This document shows, in pieces, positions 56,449 through 58,235 of a stretch of 58,235 nucleotides of DNA. Source of the DNA: Firmicutes bacterium ADurb.Bin248 (GTDB lineage Bacteria; Bacillota; Clostridia; Christensenellales; CAG-138); contig MWBW01000011.1 of the NCBI GenBank assembly GCA_002069725.1, positions 1-58,235 on the forward strand. Direction: 5' to 3'. Numbering within the stretch: the stretch's first letter is position 1; every line of letters begins with the position of its first letter. The notes beneath the pieces were generated by a model. The model ran no database searches. It was not told the origin of the DNA and saw only the letters and a list, made by a program, of their open reading frames with translations. The translations under genes were made by a program, and so were the position numbers.

Positions 56449-56803
56449 TGGGTTGTCTCTGTGGCGATCCGCATAAAACACACTGCGCAAAACATGGAAA
56501 AAACAGCCAAAACCGTACATTTTTGAGCGAATCCGTCAAGTGGCCCCGCATAGGGGAGCCGGCGGCCGCACGCATCAATCAGGGTTTCATTTTTTGGACT
56601 TTACAGATTCTGCGGGCCCCGCTTTGATCCGCGTCGTTTCCGGACTTTGCGCTTCCCCGGGCCCTGCGTTCATCAGGCGGTGTTTCGTTTGTCATCCAAC
56701 GAAAGGAGGTGGGAGAGGAACGCTTCTTCGTCGTTCCCCGCGGCGCGGCGCGCGCCTGTACAAAACGGACTTATCCATATTTTATAAGGAGGTTTTATCG
56801 GGA

Positions 56804-58180
56804 ATGGAAAAAGGCAAGCTCAACAAGAAACTCGGAATGATCACGATGATTTCCATCGCCGCCGGCGCCGTAATCGGCGGCTGGCTCGCGGAAAGCCCGT
56901 ACTGGTTCTCGCTCACCGGTCCCGGCGCCGCCATCATATTTCCCGTGCTGGCGATATTGCTGATCCCCGTGGGCCTGGCGTTCGCGGAAATGGCGGCCAT
57001 GCTCCCCTTCACGTCCTCCGTCGCCGTGTGGACGGCCAACGCCACCAACCACAAGCTCGGCTGGATCGTGCAGTGGCTGATGTTCCTGATCCAGATCGTG
57101 GAGCCGCCGCTGTGCGCTTTCATTTTGACGACCGCGCTTGGATTCTTCATCGAGTTCACCGCCATGCAGACCATGCTCATCGCCATCGCGCTGTGCGTGA
57201 TCTGGTACGTCGTGTCCAACTTCAACATCTCCATCTCCGGCACGCTTTCGAACATCTTCTTCTTCGCGATGGTGGCGCTGTCCATCTGCGTGATCGTGCT
57301 GTTCTTCACGAGCAAGAACTGGAGCATGGACAACATAAGCGGCCGCGGAGGCTGGTTCCCGGGCGGGGGCTACGGCCTGTTCGTCGCCACGGGCGTGCTG
57401 ACGCTCAAGTTTATCGGCTTTGAGATGACGCCCACGATGATAGAGGAAATCAACTTCCCCGCCAAGAAGATGTGGAAGGTCATTTTGGCCGCGCTGTTCA
57501 TCCCCGCCGTGCTGTACGCGCTCGCCGTCCTCGCCATCGCCGGCATGGCGCCCTCGAGCGAGATTGCCAACATGAGCATGCCGGAACCCGAGCTGATCCG
57601 CGCGCTCGGCCTGCCGATGCTCTTCGCGGTGTTCGCGCTGGTCGGCGGCGCGCTGCACGGCTTCACCACGTTCATGGGCTTCTGGACATCCTCGGCGCGC
57701 GTGCTGTACGGCTCCTCGCAGCTCAACATGCTGCCCAAGGCCTTCCTCAAGCTCAACAAACACGGCCAGCCGTATTGGGCGAACCTCACCGTGCTGATCT
57801 TCTCGGTCGTGTTCGTGATCTTCTCCCACTCGAACTGGGTGCAATACATCTATGCCGTTTCATGCATCGCGGCGGGCATCGTGTACTTCGTGGTCTGCCT
57901 CGATGTGCTGCTGCTTCGCAAATCCCATCCCGAGTGGACACGCCCCTACAAGGCCCCGTTCGGCAGCTGGTTTTTGATCGTGGGCATGATCGTGTCGATC
58001 TGGGTCGTCGTCGGCTCCTCGCTCTCGCTCGACCTGCCCGGCTGGATCTCCCTGCTGCTGTATATGGCCATAGGCGTCGACGTGCTGATCGCGATGGAGG
58101 CTTACCGCAAAAAGCACCCCGGCAAGATGGACGCCGTCGTATTGACGCCGGCGAACGTCGAGCAGGCCGCGGGCAAGTAA
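56804..58180 (+). CDS. APC-superfamily amino acid permease
   Basis: The 458-residue membrane protein opens MEKGKLNKKLGMITMISIAA and has about twelve hydrophobic segments, with the glycine-rich first helix AAGAVIGGWLAESPYW, GFEMTPTMIEEINFPAKKMWK in the middle and WTRPYKAPFGSW before the last helices, all typical of APC (amino acid-polyamine-organocation) transporters. AAGGAGG lies 10 bases upstream of the ATG. It is divergent from the cysteine hydrolase gene and probably functionally paired with it. Substrate unknown. The gene ends 55 bases before the window edge. Confidence 0.9.
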   Translation: MEKGKLNKKLGMITMISIAAGAVIGGWLAESPYWFSLTGPGAAIIFPVLAILLIPVGLAFAEMAAMLPFTSSVAVWTANATNHKLGWIVQWLMFLIQIVEPPLCAFILTTALGFFIEFTAMQTMLIAIALCVIWYVVSNFNISISGTLSNIFFFAMVALSICVIVLFFTSKNWSMDNISGRGGWFPGGGYGLFVATGVLTLKFIGFEMTPTMIEEINFPAKKMWKVILAALFIPAVLYALAVLAIAGMAPSSEIANMSMPEPELIRALGLPMLFAVFALVGGALHGFTTFMGFWTSSARVLYGSSQLNMLPKAFLKLNKHGQPYWANLTVLIFSVVFVIFSHSNWVQYIYAVSCIAAGIVYFVVCLDVLLLRKSHPEWTRPYKAPFGSWFLIVGMIVSIWVVVGSSLSLDLPGWISLLLYMAIGVDVLIAMEAYRKKHPGKMDAVVLTPANVEQAAGK

Positions 58181-58235
58181 CGCGTTCTGCGCGAAAACAC
58201 GCAAGCGGAACAACGGCGGGCGCGATCGTTATGAT

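Larger units (their letters stand above)
56272..56803. other. Divergent promoter region and long permease leader
   Basis: The spacer holds two facing-away promoters (56339-56367 minus and 56420-56448 plus). The plus transcript would carry a leader of about 350 bases. It contains a GGAACG/CGTTCC hairpin (about 56727-56747) and a GAAAGGAGG not followed by a usable start codon. No known riboswitch class was recognised. Confidence 0.65.

Noticed and set aside
56710..56760. T-box or other known riboswitch in the permease leader
   Set aside because: GGAGGTGGGAG looks a little like a T-box core, but the GGTGGNACC motif, specifier loop and terminator are absent; guanidine and lysine riboswitch motifs were also not found.

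Overview
The window is GC-rich DNA from the replication-origin region of an endospore-forming Firmicute of the class Clostridia. Evidence for this is the rpmH-rnpA-yidD-yidC-jag and parA-parB blocks beside dnaA-dnaN, an AddAB nuclease, ECF-type thiamine uptake (ThiT), Noc plus Spo0J-type ParB, and a spoIIE-like gene behind what looks like a genuine Spo0A-type promoter. The GC content and gene set resemble uncultured Christensenellales/Oscillospirales-like lineages, but the order cannot be fixed from sequence alone.

Layout. 1-420: 3' end of an ISL3-family insertion sequence that stops two bases beyond the tuf stop codon. 423-1842: tRNA-Gly(CCC)-tuf unit. 1979-8291: DUF885 lipoprotein peptidase, serine hydrolase, NDP-sugar-type nucleotidyltransferase and an unusual NadE. 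8384-9970: spoIIE with two Spo0A boxes. 10116-12427: polar amino acid ABC transporter. 12563-16262: noc, rsmG and mnmG. 16482-17458: DMT-type permease. 17666-21027: guanine deaminase, MobA/MocA-like cytidylyltransferase and dihydropyrimidinase/hydantoinase. 21191-33897: thpR-addB-addA-prmC-capA-prfA, tightly overlapping, then (after a small inverted-repeat cassette) sua5-rpiB-upp. 34186-40562: AraC/GyrI regulator, APH-like kinase, double-GNAT protein, DUF362 ferredoxin protein and TypA. 40743-42371: a GNAT gene behind a leader-peptide/terminator attenuator, divergent from a TPP-riboswitch-controlled thiT. 42433-46192: SpoIIQ-like M23 protein, FmdB zinc ribbon, murA, cytidine deaminase and GNAT. 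46317-51696: parB, parA, GNAT, a triple parS cluster, jag, yidC, yidD, rnpA and rpmH. 51810-54745: dnaA, oriC and dnaN. 54797-58180: small membrane protein, cysteine hydrolase and APC permease.

The genes work together mainly as an information-processing and cell-cycle region. DnaA and DnaN start replication at an origin whose DnaA-trio unwinding element lies between them. ParA/ParB act on parS sites about 5 kb away. Noc (one candidate Noc box) would protect the nucleoid, and YidC/Jag/RnpA/RpmH serve membrane insertion and RNA metabolism. The usual Firmicute order is broken: noc-rsmG-mnmG lies about 30 kb from parAB, and recF-gyrB do not follow dnaN.

The most interesting non-coding content falls into two groups. 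The first is a family of AT-rich, 7-bp-periodic repeats that sit on or directly after many stop codons, together with GC-rich palindromes. The second is single-gene regulation: the leader-peptide attenuator before a GNAT gene, a 13-bp hairpin that buries the sua5 ribosome binding site, a probable leaderless mRNA with an internal parS, and a Spo0A-type promoter with a 21-bp spacer. All functional statements are based on reading motifs by eye; no database search was run.
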